Positions 16,731 through 24,992 of a stretch of DNA of 64,000 nucleotides are shown piece after piece. This DNA comes from CAZLBC01 sp964557575 (lineage in GTDB: Bacteria; Planctomycetota; Phycisphaerae; SM23-33): contig CAZLBC010000010.1 in the NCBI GenBank assembly GCA_964557575.1, positions 31,825-95,824 on the forward strand, written 5' to 3'. Below the pieces are notes generated by a model that did not search any database, was not told the origin of the DNA, and worked only from the letters and a program-made list of their open reading frames with translations. Every line of letters begins with the position of its first letter. The stretch's first letter is position 1. Made by a program: the position numbers and the translations under genes.

Positions 16731-17444
16731 TTGCCACCGATGGAAGAGATCGCGTGCGATAACTGCGGCAGGCAATTCGCCGCCGATGCCCCTCTCTGCA
16801 TCTATTGCGGAGCGGCGAATCCCCGCCATCGCAGCGTCCCCTGGTATCACCTCCACCGCCGCCTGTACAACTGGACGCTCAACTGGGCGAATCGCCCCTC
16901 GTCGTCGATCGCCCTGTTCGTGCTGGCATTCGCGGAAAGCAGTTTCTTCCCCGTCCCCCCGGACGTGCTTTTGATGCCGCTGGTCCTCGGACAGCGGAAA
17001 AAGTGGTTTCGGTTCGCGGCGCTGTGCAGCGCGGCGAGCGTACTCGGCGGCGCGGCGGGGTACTGTATCGGGGCGTGGGCCTGGACCGGGATTGAAACCT
17101 GCATGTACGACTGGTTTTCCTGGGCCGGCTTCAGCCGTGAAAAGTACCTCGCGGTCGCCGCGGCCTACGAACAGTGGAACTTCTGGGTCGTCTTCACCGC
17201 CGGGTTCACCCCCCTGCCGTTCAAGCTGATCACCATAACGGCCGGCGTCTTCGGCATCAACTTCGCCGTGTTCCTGGCGGCATCCGTCATAAGCCGATCG
17301 GCGCGGTTTTTCCTGGTCGCCGTGCTGATGCACCGGTTCGGCCCGAAAATCCGGCCCTTTGTCGACAAGTATTTCAACTGGCTTTCCCTGCTCTTTGTCC
17401 TGTTGCTGGTCGGCGGTTTTATCGCGGCCCACTATCTATCGTAG
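16731..17444 (+). CDS. Zinc-ribbon plus DedA/VTT-domain membrane protein
   Basis: About 237 residues. The N-terminus has a zinc ribbon CDNCG...CIYCG (two CxxC pairs), then a YqaA/DedA-like membrane domain: AESSFFPVPPDVLLMPLVLG (the conserved E-x-FPVPP re-entrant loop), AAGYCIGAWAW, TAGFTPLPFKLITITAGVF and two final helices. DedA-type proteins act in lipid or undecaprenyl-phosphate transport and membrane homeostasis; the exact substrate here is unknown. The ribosome site GGAAGGA (16714-16720) fits TTG 16731 better than ATG 16740 (MEEIACD), which is the alternative start. Confidence 0.8.
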   Translation: MPPMEEIACDNCGRQFAADAPLCIYCGAANPRHRSVPWYHLHRRLYNWTLNWANRPSSSIALFVLAFAESSFFPVPPDVLLMPLVLGQRKKWFRFAALCSAASVLGGAAGYCIGAWAWTGIETCMYDWFSWAGFSREKYLAVAAAYEQWNFWVVFTAGFTPLPFKLITITAGVFGINFAVFLAASVISRSARFFLVAVLMHRFGPKIRPFVDKYFNWLSLLFVLLLVGGFIAAHYLS

Positions 17445-17580
17445 GAGTCCCCGCAATGCCCATTGCCGACGAAGACAGGAACATACTGGAACGCGGAGGA
17501 ATCCCCGGCCAACTGCTGCAGCCGCAAGGCGGTCCTGCCCCCCGGCGCCCGGCAAAAACCGGACGCGGCCGTTTACTTGT

Positions 17581-18090
17581 TCACCACGGAGAAATGCGGG
17601 GGGTAACCGGGGCCTGCCGCCGCGCCCGGAAGAACGCCGTGAGCATGCCGCCGCACTCCTCCGCCATGACGCCGGCAACAATGTCCGGTGTGTGGTTCAG
17701 CCGCGTATCCCGGCAAATGTTGTACAGCGTATCGACCGCCCCGGCCTTGGGATCGGCCGCCCCGTAAATCAGCCGGTCGATACGGGCCAGGACGATCGCC
17801 CCCGCGCACATGCAGCAGGGTTCGAGGGTCACCGCCATCGCGCATCCCTCCAGTCGCCAGTCTCCGACTACCGCGGCCGCCTGTCGAATCGCGAGGATCT
17901 CGGCATGGGCCGTGGGATCACCGTCCAGCAACCGCCGGTTGTGGGCGGCGGCGATGATCTCGCCGCCGCGGGCCACCACGCAGCCGACCGGCACCGCGCC
18001 GCGCGCTTCGGCAAGCCGGGCCTGCCGGAGCGCGGCCGCCATGAGGGTCGTTTCGTCGTTGAAATCGGCACTGTGCGTCTCTGTCGGCAC
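17581..18090 (-). CDS. tadA: tRNA-specific adenosine deaminase TadA
   Basis: A 169-residue CDA-fold deaminase that converts A34 to inosine in tRNA-Arg(ACG). Zinc and catalytic motifs: HAEILAIRQA (HAE, catalytic Glu) and LEPCCMCAGAIVLARI (PCxxC). Further TadA signatures are VPVGCVVA, GAADPKAGAVDTLYNICRD and a C-terminal FFRARR. The open frame extends far upstream, but family length points to GTG 18090 (MPTETHSADFND). This GTG is inferred by alignment memory, so the start is moderately sure. Confidence 0.9.
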   Translation of the reverse strand: MPTETHSADFNDETTLMAAALRQARLAEARGAVPVGCVVARGGEIIAAAHNRRLLDGDPTAHAEILAIRQAAAVVGDWRLEGCAMAVTLEPCCMCAGAIVLARIDRLIYGAADPKAGAVDTLYNICRDTRLNHTPDIVAGVMAEECGGMLTAFFRARRQAPVTPRISPW

Positions 18091-18173
18091 GATACGGATA
18101 CTATACCACCCGCGGGCACCGTCGCGATGCGTAAAATTACGGTTAAAATCCGGCCGAACGGCATCTGCCGGGG

Positions 18174-18203
18174 TTGACAGAACCGGGTTTTGGTTTATAT
18201 ATA
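18174..18203 (+). promoter_or_regulatory. Sigma-70-like promoter
   Basis: A perfect -35 TTGACA (18174-18179) with TATATA at 18196-18201, spacer 16 bases (or 18 to the next TATATA). It points to the gene at 18351, giving a leader of about 140 bases that I cannot interpret. Confidence 0.65.
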
Positions 18204-18350
18204 CCGCTCGCAATGCCGCGCCGGTAGCGGCACCGGTAGATTTTCCCTCCGCTGGATATATACGCATCATCCGAAAACTGGGACGAGGGGAACAAAAAGG
18301 ACTGTTCCGCGTCAAAGAAACGACACGGAAACCCCAACGGGAAGAAACCA

Positions 18351-18920
18351 ATGAATCAGAGAGAACCGGACATGACGGATCGCCGAGAACACGGACAGCA
18401 CGAAGATGACACCGATACGCGCGGCAGGTATGTCAGGATTCGACTGCCGCAGAGTCGGGATGAGATCAACGAGATTCGGATTATCGAGGACTTCAACCGC
18501 CGCTACGCGCAGATGTCCCCGAAACAGAAAAACTCCCCGGCGGTCAGGCTCGAACTCAACAACCTCCGGCAGATCTACGAAAACCGGCGCGCGGTGAACC
18601 GGCAAAAGGTCCTCGACGCCAAGCGGAATCTCGCCGTGCGGGGTTTCATCGGCCTGACCGAGGAAGAGTGGCAACACCAGTCGGCCGGCACCGGCCTCCC
18701 GGACAGCGGCGACCTGCCCCCCCTCGACCGGTGCGACACGTCGGCCTGGACCAGGCCCCACAGCAGCGGACCGTCGGCCACGAGCATCTTCCGGAAAGCG
18801 CGGCTAAAGAGGAGCCGGCGCAGGAAAAAGGGGAATCCCGGCGCCGTGATCGGCATCATAGCGGCCATTGTCTTTGCAGCGATATTCGGCCTGTTCCTGA
18901 TTCAGTACTCGGGCATGTAA
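18351..18920 (+). CDS. Hypothetical C-terminal-anchored protein
   Basis: A 189-residue protein I do not recognise. The first 120 residues are highly charged and probably helical (LPQSRDEINEIRIIEDFNRR and further lysine/arginine-rich segments). A basic patch RKARLKRSRRRKKG precedes a single hydrophobic helix (about residues 163-186) at the C-terminus, so it is likely a tail-anchored membrane protein with a cytoplasmic body. Preceded by a strong promoter; no partner gene is evident. Confidence 0.6.
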   Translation: MNQREPDMTDRREHGQHEDDTDTRGRYVRIRLPQSRDEINEIRIIEDFNRRYAQMSPKQKNSPAVRLELNNLRQIYENRRAVNRQKVLDAKRNLAVRGFIGLTEEEWQHQSAGTGLPDSGDLPPLDRCDTSAWTRPHSSGPSATSIFRKARLKRSRRRKKGNPGAVIGIIAAIVFAAIFGLFLIQYSGM

Positions 18921-18968
18921 CCGGGAAGCACACCTCGGCTGTCACAATATTTCTTGTGTTATTTCATA

Positions 18969-19000
18969 ATGTAGCCATAATGATACTATAATGGTTACAT
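18969..19000. promoter_or_regulatory. Inverted repeat, candidate toxin-antitoxin operator
   Basis: ATGTAGCCATAAT (18969-18981) and ATAATGGTTACAT (18988-19000) are inverted with 11 of 13 positions matching. It lies 20 bases before the antitoxin start, where ribbon-helix-helix antitoxins usually autoregulate. A TATAAT-like box overlaps it. Confidence 0.6.
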
Positions 19001-19020
19001 TTCAGCGGAGTCATATAACC

Positions 19021-19308
19021 ATGCCCAATCTTACCCTGCGGAATATACCGGATACGGTCATGGTGCGTATCCGCGAGATGGCAGCCGCCGACAGGCGGAG
19101 TGTCAACAGCGAAATACTGGTGCTCCTGGAACGGATTCTCGCCTGCGAACCGGCGGGAGCCGATACCGGCGGGAGGATGCCGGCGGCGAACGCCCAGGTG
19201 AAGCTGTGGAAAAAATTATCCGGGTGCTGGAAAGACAGCCGGCCGGGCGGTGAAATCGCCGAGGACATCCGCACACACCGGACGAGCGGACGCGAGGTTG
19301 ACTGGTGA
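19021..19308 (+). CDS. Ribbon-helix-helix antitoxin (FitA/VapB-like)
   Basis: A 95-residue Arc-type DNA-binding protein: LTLRNIPDTVMVRIREMAA gives the ribbon, then ADRRSVNSEILVLLERIL the helices. It is the typical FitA-like layout, neutralising a PIN toxin with its C-terminal tail. The stop overlaps the toxin GTG start by 4 bases (GTGA). ATG 19021 gives the canonical N-terminus MPNLTLRN; ATG 18991 would add 10 residues but falls inside the operator. Confidence 0.85.
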   Translation: MPNLTLRNIPDTVMVRIREMAAADRRSVNSEILVLLERILACEPAGADTGGRMPAANAQVKLWKKLSGCWKDSRPGGEIAEDIRTHRTSGREVDW

Positions 19309-19703
19309 TACTCCTGGATACTGATGTCTGTATCGAACTCCTGCGGGGAAATCAAACCGTGCTGGAAAGCAGCCGTGACTGTGCCGAGATCGGCGCCGTT
19401 GCCGCAATGACCGTTGCCGAACTCTTCTACGGCGCACAAAAATCAGAGAACCCCCGTAATAACCGCGACGCCGTAGAACAATTTATCCTGACCGTCCCGG
19501 TCATCCACACGGACCTGTCTATCTGCCGTCGATTCGGCACCCTGAAATCCGCTCTTGAAAAAAAGGGCACCCCGTTGCCCGACGCAGATGTCCTGATAGC
19601 CGCCACCGCCCTCTCCGCCGGCGGATACCTGGCGACCGGAAAAACGGATCATTTCCGGCTCTTTCCGGAACTTCGCCCGGAGAACTGGATCCGGCCGGAG
19701 TAA
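19305..19703 (+). CDS. vapC: PIN-domain toxin, VapC family
   Basis: A 132-residue PIN-domain ribonuclease. The acidic metal-binding residues are visible: Asp in MILLDTDVCIELLRG, Glu in TVAELFYGA, Asp in LPDADVLIAATA, and the late TGKTDHF. VapC toxins cleave tRNA or rRNA. GTG start translationally coupled to the antitoxin through a 4-base overlap. The pair is a complete type II module. Confidence 0.9.
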   Translation: MILLDTDVCIELLRGNQTVLESSRDCAEIGAVAAMTVAELFYGAQKSENPRNNRDAVEQFILTVPVIHTDLSICRRFGTLKSALEKKGTPLPDADVLIAATALSAGGYLATGKTDHFRLFPELRPENWIRPE

Positions 19704-19766
19704 CCAGTGCCCCGGCGACCGGAAAACCGAATATTTTCGCGGCTTTCCGCCCCGCGTCTCTGGTAA

Positions 19767-19926
19767 GGGCCTGCTGAACACGTCGGCCGTCGGCGAGAAA
19801 GAGACACGTTTTTCGCACGTCGAGGAAGTCGAAGCAGGCGATTCTATACGAATCGCCGATGGAGACTGACAATGAGGTGCGGTAAAATGTCCTTTCGCAG
19901 GCTCACCGCGAATTGTTCAGCAGCCC
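19767..19926. mobile_element. Foldback element, family C, copy 1 (160 bp)
   Basis: Terminal inverted repeats GGGCCTGCTGAACA and TGTTCAGCAG-CCC bound a 160-bp sequence that folds back on itself with apex GGCGATTC-TATAC-GAATCGCC. A second copy with about 90% identity lies at 49869-50028. No open reading frame for a transposase; probably moved in trans. It starts 64 bases after the vapC stop. Confidence 0.8.
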
Positions 19927-20003
19927 GTAAAATAACCGGCCGGAACGGCAATACCGGACACTGCCGGTTTCCGTACCTGCCCGCTGCGCTGAAGGAGACG
20001 GCC

Positions 20004-20114
20004 ATGGAACGACGAGCATTTCTCAGGACATCGGGCGGCGCGGGCGGGGCGGGGGCGGTGCCGCATCGCATTCCGTTTCACGAAACCGGCAACAACGGTA
20101 TTGCAGCATTGTGA
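20004..20114 (+). pseudogene. Tat-signal-peptide remnant
   Basis: A ribosome site (GAAGGAG, 19991-19997) and ATG 20004 start MERRAFLRTSGGAGGAGAV, a clear twin-arginine signal like those of the sulfatase and hydrolase nearby. The frame then leaves the signal and stops after 37 residues. It looks like the start of a Tat-exported enzyme whose body was lost or replaced, just upstream of the sialidase gene. Confidence 0.5.
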
Positions 20115-20156
20115 ACACTGCCCTTGCATGACTCTCGAGCGGAAAGGACTGTTCTG

Positions 20157-21287
20157 ATGAAGCGCGGTCTCGCAATCACGTTCCTTGCCACGGCGTTTGC
20201 CCTCTGCCCGCCGTCCGCGATATCCGCCGCCGCGGCCGGCACGCCGGACGCGATCGACGTTTTCGTCGGCGGCCGCGGCGGGTATCACACGTACCGGATC
20301 CCCGCGATCCTGGCCCGGGGCACACAAACCGTCCTGGCCTTCTGCGAAGGGCGGCGCAACGGCCCCGCCGACGACGGGGACATCGACCTGCTGCTCAGGC
20401 GGAGCGCCGACGGCGGCAACGCCTGGTTTGCCCCGCAGGTCGTCCACGCCGAGAAGGGGCCGGTGACGATCGGCAACCCCTGCCCGCTGCCGGGCACACG
20501 GGAGGACACCGTCCACCTGCTCTTTACCCGGAACAACCGCCGGCTCTTCTACGCCCGCAGCGACGACGCCGGGCGCACCTGGACACCGCCCGCCGAGCAG
20601 ACCGCCGTCCTGAAGGGGTTCGACTACCCTCTGGTCCGGATCGGGACCGGCCCGGTCCACGGCATCCGCCTGGATTCCGGGCGCCTCGTGGCCCCGGTCT
20701 GGGTCTCCGACCGCCTCCGGAAAAACAAGAACAAGAATCCCACCAGGGACCGCTTTCGCTCGGGGATCATCTATTCCGACGACGCCGGATCGACCTGGAA
20801 GACCGGGGGCCTGGTCGCCCCCGCGATCAACCGGCTCAACGAGTGCACCGTCCTCCAGCGCCGGGACGGGTCGCTCCTGCTGAACATGCGGGCCCACGGC
20901 GCGGGGTTCCGGGCGACCGCCACCAGCGGCGACGGGGGGAAGACCTGGTCCCGGCCGGTCCTCGATCCGTCGCTGCCCTGCCCGACGTGCCAGGCGAGCA
21001 TGATCCGCCTGGCCGGGCGGGAGGCCCTCTTCTGCAACCCGGCGGTCTCGAAAAAGGGCGGCTTCCATGCCCGCAGCCGCCGGAACCTGACCCTCCGCCT
21101 CAGCACCGACGACGGCAGGACCTGGTCCCGGGGGCGGACGATCCACGCGGGACCGGCCGGCTACGCGGACCTCGGCGTCACGGCGGACGGCACGATCCTC
21201 TGCCTGTTCGAAAACGGCACGAAGGTCTACCGCGAGAAGATTTCCCTGGCCGCGGTCGATCGGGCGTGGCTGGCGGACGGCGATTAA
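20157..21287 (+). CDS. Exo-sialidase (GH33-like, BNR repeats)
   Basis: A 376-residue secreted sialidase that releases terminal sialic acids or related nonulosonates. A signal peptide (MKRGLAITFLATAFALCPPS, cleavage near ISAAAAG) precedes the FRIP-like motif YRIPAIL and five Asp-box repeats (SADGGNAWF, SDDAGRTW, SDDAGSTW, SGDGGKTW, STDDGRTW). A six-bladed propeller is expected. The ribosome site GGAAAGG supports ATG 20157. It leads a run of secreted glycan-degrading genes and is 45 bases before the sulfatase, probably cotranscribed. Substrate specificity within the family cannot be read from sequence. Confidence 0.85.
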   Translation: MKRGLAITFLATAFALCPPSAISAAAAGTPDAIDVFVGGRGGYHTYRIPAILARGTQTVLAFCEGRRNGPADDGDIDLLLRRSADGGNAWFAPQVVHAEKGPVTIGNPCPLPGTREDTVHLLFTRNNRRLFYARSDDAGRTWTPPAEQTAVLKGFDYPLVRIGTGPVHGIRLDSGRLVAPVWVSDRLRKNKNKNPTRDRFRSGIIYSDDAGSTWKTGGLVAPAINRLNECTVLQRRDGSLLLNMRAHGAGFRATATSGDGGKTWSRPVLDPSLPCPTCQASMIRLAGREALFCNPAVSKKGGFHARSRRNLTLRLSTDDGRTWSRGRTIHAGPAGYADLGVTADGTILCLFENGTKVYREKISLAAVDRAWLADGD

Positions 21288-21331
21288 TTGTGTATAACAA
21301 CAGTGCGCCCGCACACCGACAGGAGCAGACC

Positions 21332-23302
21332 ATGAGCACCATTGACCGCAGGAACTTCCTCAGGACCGCCGCCGCCGGCCTCACGGCCGGCGCGGCCCGG
21401 GCGTCCGCCGCCGCGAGCGGCGACAGAAAGCCCAACTTCCTCTTCATACTCGTCGACGATCTCGGCTGGGCCGATCCCCGCTGCTTCGGCGGCGACTTCT
21501 ACGACACGCCCAACATCGACCGTCTCTGCCGGGAGGGGATGAAGTTCACCGACGCGTACGCCGGCTCGCCGGTCTGCAGTCCCACCCGCATCAGCATCAT
21601 GACCGGCAAGTATCCCGGCCGCATCGACCTGACCAACTGGCTCAGCGGGCACATCAAGAAGAAGCTCATCGGCGCTCCCTACATAAAGCGGATGCCCCTC
21701 GATGAGGTCACGGTCGCCGAGGCCCTCAAGGAGGCCGGATACGGGACCTTCTTCGCCGGCAAGTGGCACCTCGGGCCCGAGGGGTACTGGCCGGAGGACC
21801 AGGGCTTCGACATCAACAAGGGCGGCAACCACCGCGGCGGGCCCTACGGCGGCAAGAAGTACTTCTCCCCCTACGGCAATCCCCGCCTCGCTGACGGCCC
21901 GCCCGGCGAACACCTCCCCGACCGCCTGGCCGCGGAGACCGTGAAATACATCGAGGCCAACCGCGAGAAGCCCTTCCTGGCATACCTGTCGTTCTACTCG
22001 GTCCATACGCCGCTGATGGCCCGCACGGACCTGCGGCGAAAATACGAGCAGCGGCTCAAAAAAACAGGCCGCGAGGAGACGCGGTGGGGCCGCGAGGACG
22101 GGCGGAAGGTCCGGCATATTCAGAACCACGCGGTATACGCCGGGATGGTCGAGGCCATGGACCTGGCGGTCGGCAAGGTCCTCGACGCCCTCGACCGCCT
22201 CGGGGTCGCCGATGAGACGGTGGTGTTTTTCATGTCCGACAACGGCGGCCTCGCGACCCCGGGACCCACGAGCAACCTCCCGCTGCGGGCGGGCAAAGGC
22301 TGGCTCTACGAGGGCGGCATTCGCGAGTCGATGATCGTCAGGTGGCCGGGCGTCACCAAACCCGGCACGGTCTGCCCCGAACCGGTGATCAGCACCGACT
22401 TCTACCCCACGATGCTCGCCATGGCGGGTCTGAAACCGCGGCCGTCCCAGCACGCCGACGGGGTGAGCCTCGTCCCGCTGCTGAAAGGCAAGAAGACGCT
22501 CGACCGTGCGGCGATTTACTTCCACTACCCCCACTACTCGCCCCAGGGGGGGACCCCCTCCAGCGCGGTCCGTGCCGGCAAGTGGAAGCTTATCGAGTTC
22601 TACGAGGACGGCCACGCGGAACTCTACAACCTCGCCGCGGACATCGGCGAGAAGCGGGACCTCGCCGAGACCGAGCACGAAAAGGCGGCGGAACTCAAAA
22701 AGATGCTGGACGGCTGGAAAAAGGCGGTGGACGCCAAGCTGCCCCGGCCGAATCCCGCCCGCGCGGCGGGCCCGGATCGCGCCGCGGGCCCGGACCGGTC
22801 CGGGGACTTCGACCGGGTCACCGGCGGCGACGTGACCGGCGCGGGCACGGCGTATCTGCTCAGCGGCAAGGGAACCGGCCTGGCGCTGCACAAGGCGAAA
22901 AAGCCGCTGTCGGGGACGGTAACGTTCACGTTCGACCTGACGCCCCGGGAGCAATCCCCGGCCAACGGTTTCCTGGTCTTCGGGGACGCTTCCCGGGACG
23001 CGGACCTGGTCAAGTGCGGTATCCTGGTCGGCGGCAACCTGGTCAGCATCTTCGAGGGCACCTACCCCCCCGACGACAAGAGCGATGTCAACCTTGATCT
23101 CAAAAGCAACGCACGATACGGGCTGACGGTCACCGTCGACACCGCAAAGGCGACGGCCCGGCTGACGGTCAGGACGCCCGCCGGGAAGGAAAAGACCGTC
23201 GAGAAGAAGCTCACCGGCGCCCCGAAGGCGATAACCTGGTACGGGTATGAAGTCATCCGGACCGCCACCGCCTTCACGCCGATCGCGGTTGAAGGGGGCT
23301 AG
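21332..23302 (+). CDS. Tat-exported arylsulfatase with C-terminal extension
   Basis: A 656-residue sulfatase. Tat signal DRRNFLRTAAAGLTAG; metal-binding LFILVDDLGWADP; formylglycine signature CSPTRISIMTGKYPGR (Cys about residue 82, to be oxidised by an FGE-type enzyme); GKWHLGP and FMSDNGG. It removes sulfate esters, probably from polysaccharide. After residue 475 an Ala/Pro/Arg linker leads into about 165 residues of beta-sandwich-like sequence. The ribosome site AGGAG precedes ATG 21332. A foldback element begins 17 bases after the stop. Confidence 0.9.
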   Translation: MSTIDRRNFLRTAAAGLTAGAARASAAASGDRKPNFLFILVDDLGWADPRCFGGDFYDTPNIDRLCREGMKFTDAYAGSPVCSPTRISIMTGKYPGRIDLTNWLSGHIKKKLIGAPYIKRMPLDEVTVAEALKEAGYGTFFAGKWHLGPEGYWPEDQGFDINKGGNHRGGPYGGKKYFSPYGNPRLADGPPGEHLPDRLAAETVKYIEANREKPFLAYLSFYSVHTPLMARTDLRRKYEQRLKKTGREETRWGREDGRKVRHIQNHAVYAGMVEAMDLAVGKVLDALDRLGVADETVVFFMSDNGGLATPGPTSNLPLRAGKGWLYEGGIRESMIVRWPGVTKPGTVCPEPVISTDFYPTMLAMAGLKPRPSQHADGVSLVPLLKGKKTLDRAAIYFHYPHYSPQGGTPSSAVRAGKWKLIEFYEDGHAELYNLAADIGEKRDLAETEHEKAAELKKMLDGWKKAVDAKLPRPNPARAAGPDRAAGPDRSGDFDRVTGGDVTGAGTAYLLSGKGTGLALHKAKKPLSGTVTFTFDLTPREQSPANGFLVFGDASRDADLVKCGILVGGNLVSIFEGTYPPDDKSDVNLDLKSNARYGLTVTVDTAKATARLTVRTPAGKEKTVEKKLTGAPKAITWYGYEVIRTATAFTPIAVEGG

Positions 23303-23319
23303 GAGCGGCGGACTGACGA

Positions 23320-23482
23320 GAGCTGGTTTCATAACTTGCTTTGGTAGCGAAAGCGAGGTATTTTGTCGATCTGGCAAGGAACGGAAACGACGACATATTA
23401 AGGAAATATGTCGAGTTTTCGTGACGCCGCCAGACGGCAAAAGAGCCGCTTGTAGTCCAAATTGAAGTTATGAAACCAGCTC
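23320..23482. mobile_element. Foldback element, family A, copy 1 (163 bp)
   Basis: Perfect 18-bp terminal inverted repeats GAGCTGGTTTCATAACTT bound 163 bp that fold into one long hairpin with apex CGACATATT-AAGGA-AATATGTCG. No difference from the copy at 27157-27319. Both copies are flanked by GA (or CGA) on each side, consistent with a 2-3 bp target duplication. No transposase inside. Confidence 0.85.
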
Positions 23483-23483
23483 G

Positions 23484-23569
23484 AGAAACGGGACCGGCAC
23501 TGCTCATCACGAAACGGCAAAAACAATGCGTACAAGGTTGAAATCATTGACTGCCACCGAGGTGACACC
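23484..23569 (+). pseudogene. Possible 3' remnant of a HigB toxin
   Basis: Between the foldback element and higA the frame reads RNGKNNAYKVEIIDCHRGDT, which resembles the usual HigB/RelE end (NAYxVEIxDYH). No start, upstream part or in-frame stop is present; it runs straight into the higA ATG. The toxin gene has been lost or was displaced here. The resemblance is short, so this is tentative. Confidence 0.4.
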
Positions 23570-23866
23570 ATGAAAAAAATACCGCCCGTCCATCCCGGCG
23601 AAGTCCTGAATGAAGGGTTCCTCAAGCCGATGAATATCAGCCAGAACCGGCTCGGGCGCGGTCTGAATGTCTCCCCCGGGCGAATAAACGAAATCATTCA
23701 CGGCAACAGACGCGTCACCGCGGACACGGCCCTGCGCCTCTCCGCATATTTCGGCAATGCCGCTTCGTTCCGGCTCGGTCTCCAGATGGACTACGACCTC
23801 GATATCGCGGAAGATACCCTCTCCAAAAAGATCAACAGCGAAGTGCATCGACTGGTCGGCGCATGA
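23570..23866 (+). CDS. higA: HigA-type antitoxin (XRE family), apparently orphan
   Basis: A 98-residue helix-turn-helix protein: MKKIPPVHPGEVLNEGFLKP is the HigA family N-terminus, and NRLGRGLNVSPGRINEIIHG the HTH, followed by the family tail with DTALRLSAYFGNAASFRLGLQ. HigA binds its own promoter and neutralises HigB. No intact HigB toxin lies on either side; only a short candidate remnant precedes it. A Tat-exported hydrolase follows after 18 bases. Confidence 0.85.
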   Translation: MKKIPPVHPGEVLNEGFLKPMNISQNRLGRGLNVSPGRINEIIHGNRRVTADTALRLSAYFGNAASFRLGLQMDYDLDIAEDTLSKKINSEVHRLVGA

Positions 23867-23884
23867 TGGATCCGGGAGGAAGAC

Positions 23885-24946
23885 ATGTCTATGAGACCCA
23901 CGCGACGGGAATTCATGGAGACCGCGGCCCGCGCGGCCGGCGGTCTCGCTACGGGAGGTGCGGCTATGGCGACCAGTGCGTCCGGCGGTGAAGACCGGAA
24001 GAAACCGGCGCCCGACGATCTGCGCGGCAAACTGCTCGCGTGCCTCGGCGGCGACTGGCCGGAACCCGGCGACCTGAAACCGAAGGCTGACGGGAAACAA
24101 CAGAAAGAGGGATACGCCCTGCACCGGGTCAGCTACGAGGCGGAACCCGGCGACCGCGTGCCGGCGATTCTCATCATTCCCGACGGCGTGTCCGCCGCAT
24201 CGCCCGCACCGGCCGTGGCGGTCTGGCACCAGCACAACGGCCAGTGGCATCTCGGCAAAAGCGAACCGGCCGGGCTCGACGGCAACCCGCAACACTTCAC
24301 CGGCGTCGCCCTGGCGCGGGAGGGATACGTCGTCCTGTGCCCCGACACCCTCTGTTTCGAGGAGCGGCAGGACCCCGCCGGCCGCCTGAAGGGCGGGGCG
24401 TTCGAGCGGTTCGCGTTCCTCCGCGCCACCGTGGCCGGAAAGTGCATGGCGTGGAAAAACATCCTGGATATGCGCCGGGCGATCGACTACCTGGTCTCCC
24501 GCGACGAGGTCGACGGAAAGCACATCGGCTGCTACGGCCATTCCATGGGCTCGACGCACACCTGGCTCGTCGGCCCCTGGGAGCCGCGGTTGAAGGCCCT
24601 GGTCGGCAACTGCTGTTTGCCGACGTACGCCGCCATTCACCGGACGAAGATCCTCCACTGCTTCCCCAATTTCATCCCGGGCTTTTACCGGTACGGCGAC
24701 ACGCCCGACATCGCGGGCCTCACGGCGCCCCGCCGCCTCCACCTGAACTTCGGCGAGAAGGACGGCGGGTCGCCGATCAGGGAAGTCCGCGAAGGAGTCA
24801 AGATGATCGCCGCGGCGTACGCGGCCGCGGGCGCGGCCGACCGGTTCAGTTTCTACATCGAGGAGGGCGCCGGGCACGTCCTGTCGCCGGCGATGTGGGA
24901 GAAAACCCGCGCGGTGTTCGGGGAAACCTTCTCGCACACGGCTTGA
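23885..24946 (+). CDS. Tat-exported alpha/beta hydrolase (dienelactone hydrolase/acetylxylan-esterase-like)
   Basis: A 353-residue secreted hydrolase. Tat signal TRREFMETAARAAGGLA; nucleophile elbow GCYGHSMGS (Ser about residue 222); acidic residue region GEKDGGSPI; histidine in GAGHVLSP. The AVAVWHQHNGQWHLGKSEPAG segment matches a family of planctomycete abhydrolases. Ribosome site GGGAGGAAGAC before ATG 23885. Ester hydrolysis, perhaps deacetylation of glycans, is inference from the setting. Confidence 0.75.
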   Translation: MSMRPTRREFMETAARAAGGLATGGAAMATSASGGEDRKKPAPDDLRGKLLACLGGDWPEPGDLKPKADGKQQKEGYALHRVSYEAEPGDRVPAILIIPDGVSAASPAPAVAVWHQHNGQWHLGKSEPAGLDGNPQHFTGVALAREGYVVLCPDTLCFEERQDPAGRLKGGAFERFAFLRATVAGKCMAWKNILDMRRAIDYLVSRDEVDGKHIGCYGHSMGSTHTWLVGPWEPRLKALVGNCCLPTYAAIHRTKILHCFPNFIPGFYRYGDTPDIAGLTAPRRLHLNFGEKDGGSPIREVREGVKMIAAAYAAAGAADRFSFYIEEGAGHVLSPAMWEKTRAVFGETFSHTA

Positions 24947-24992
24947 TCGGCAATCAGCGCGGGCCGTACAATAGGGGGCGGGAGGACCTGCC

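Noticed and set aside
17456..17767. ORF after the DedA-like gene with AGGAG upstream (MPIADEDRNILERGG)
   Set aside because: It overlaps tadA on the other strand by nearly 190 bases, shows no family features, and becomes Arg/Pro-rich noise; I kept only tadA.
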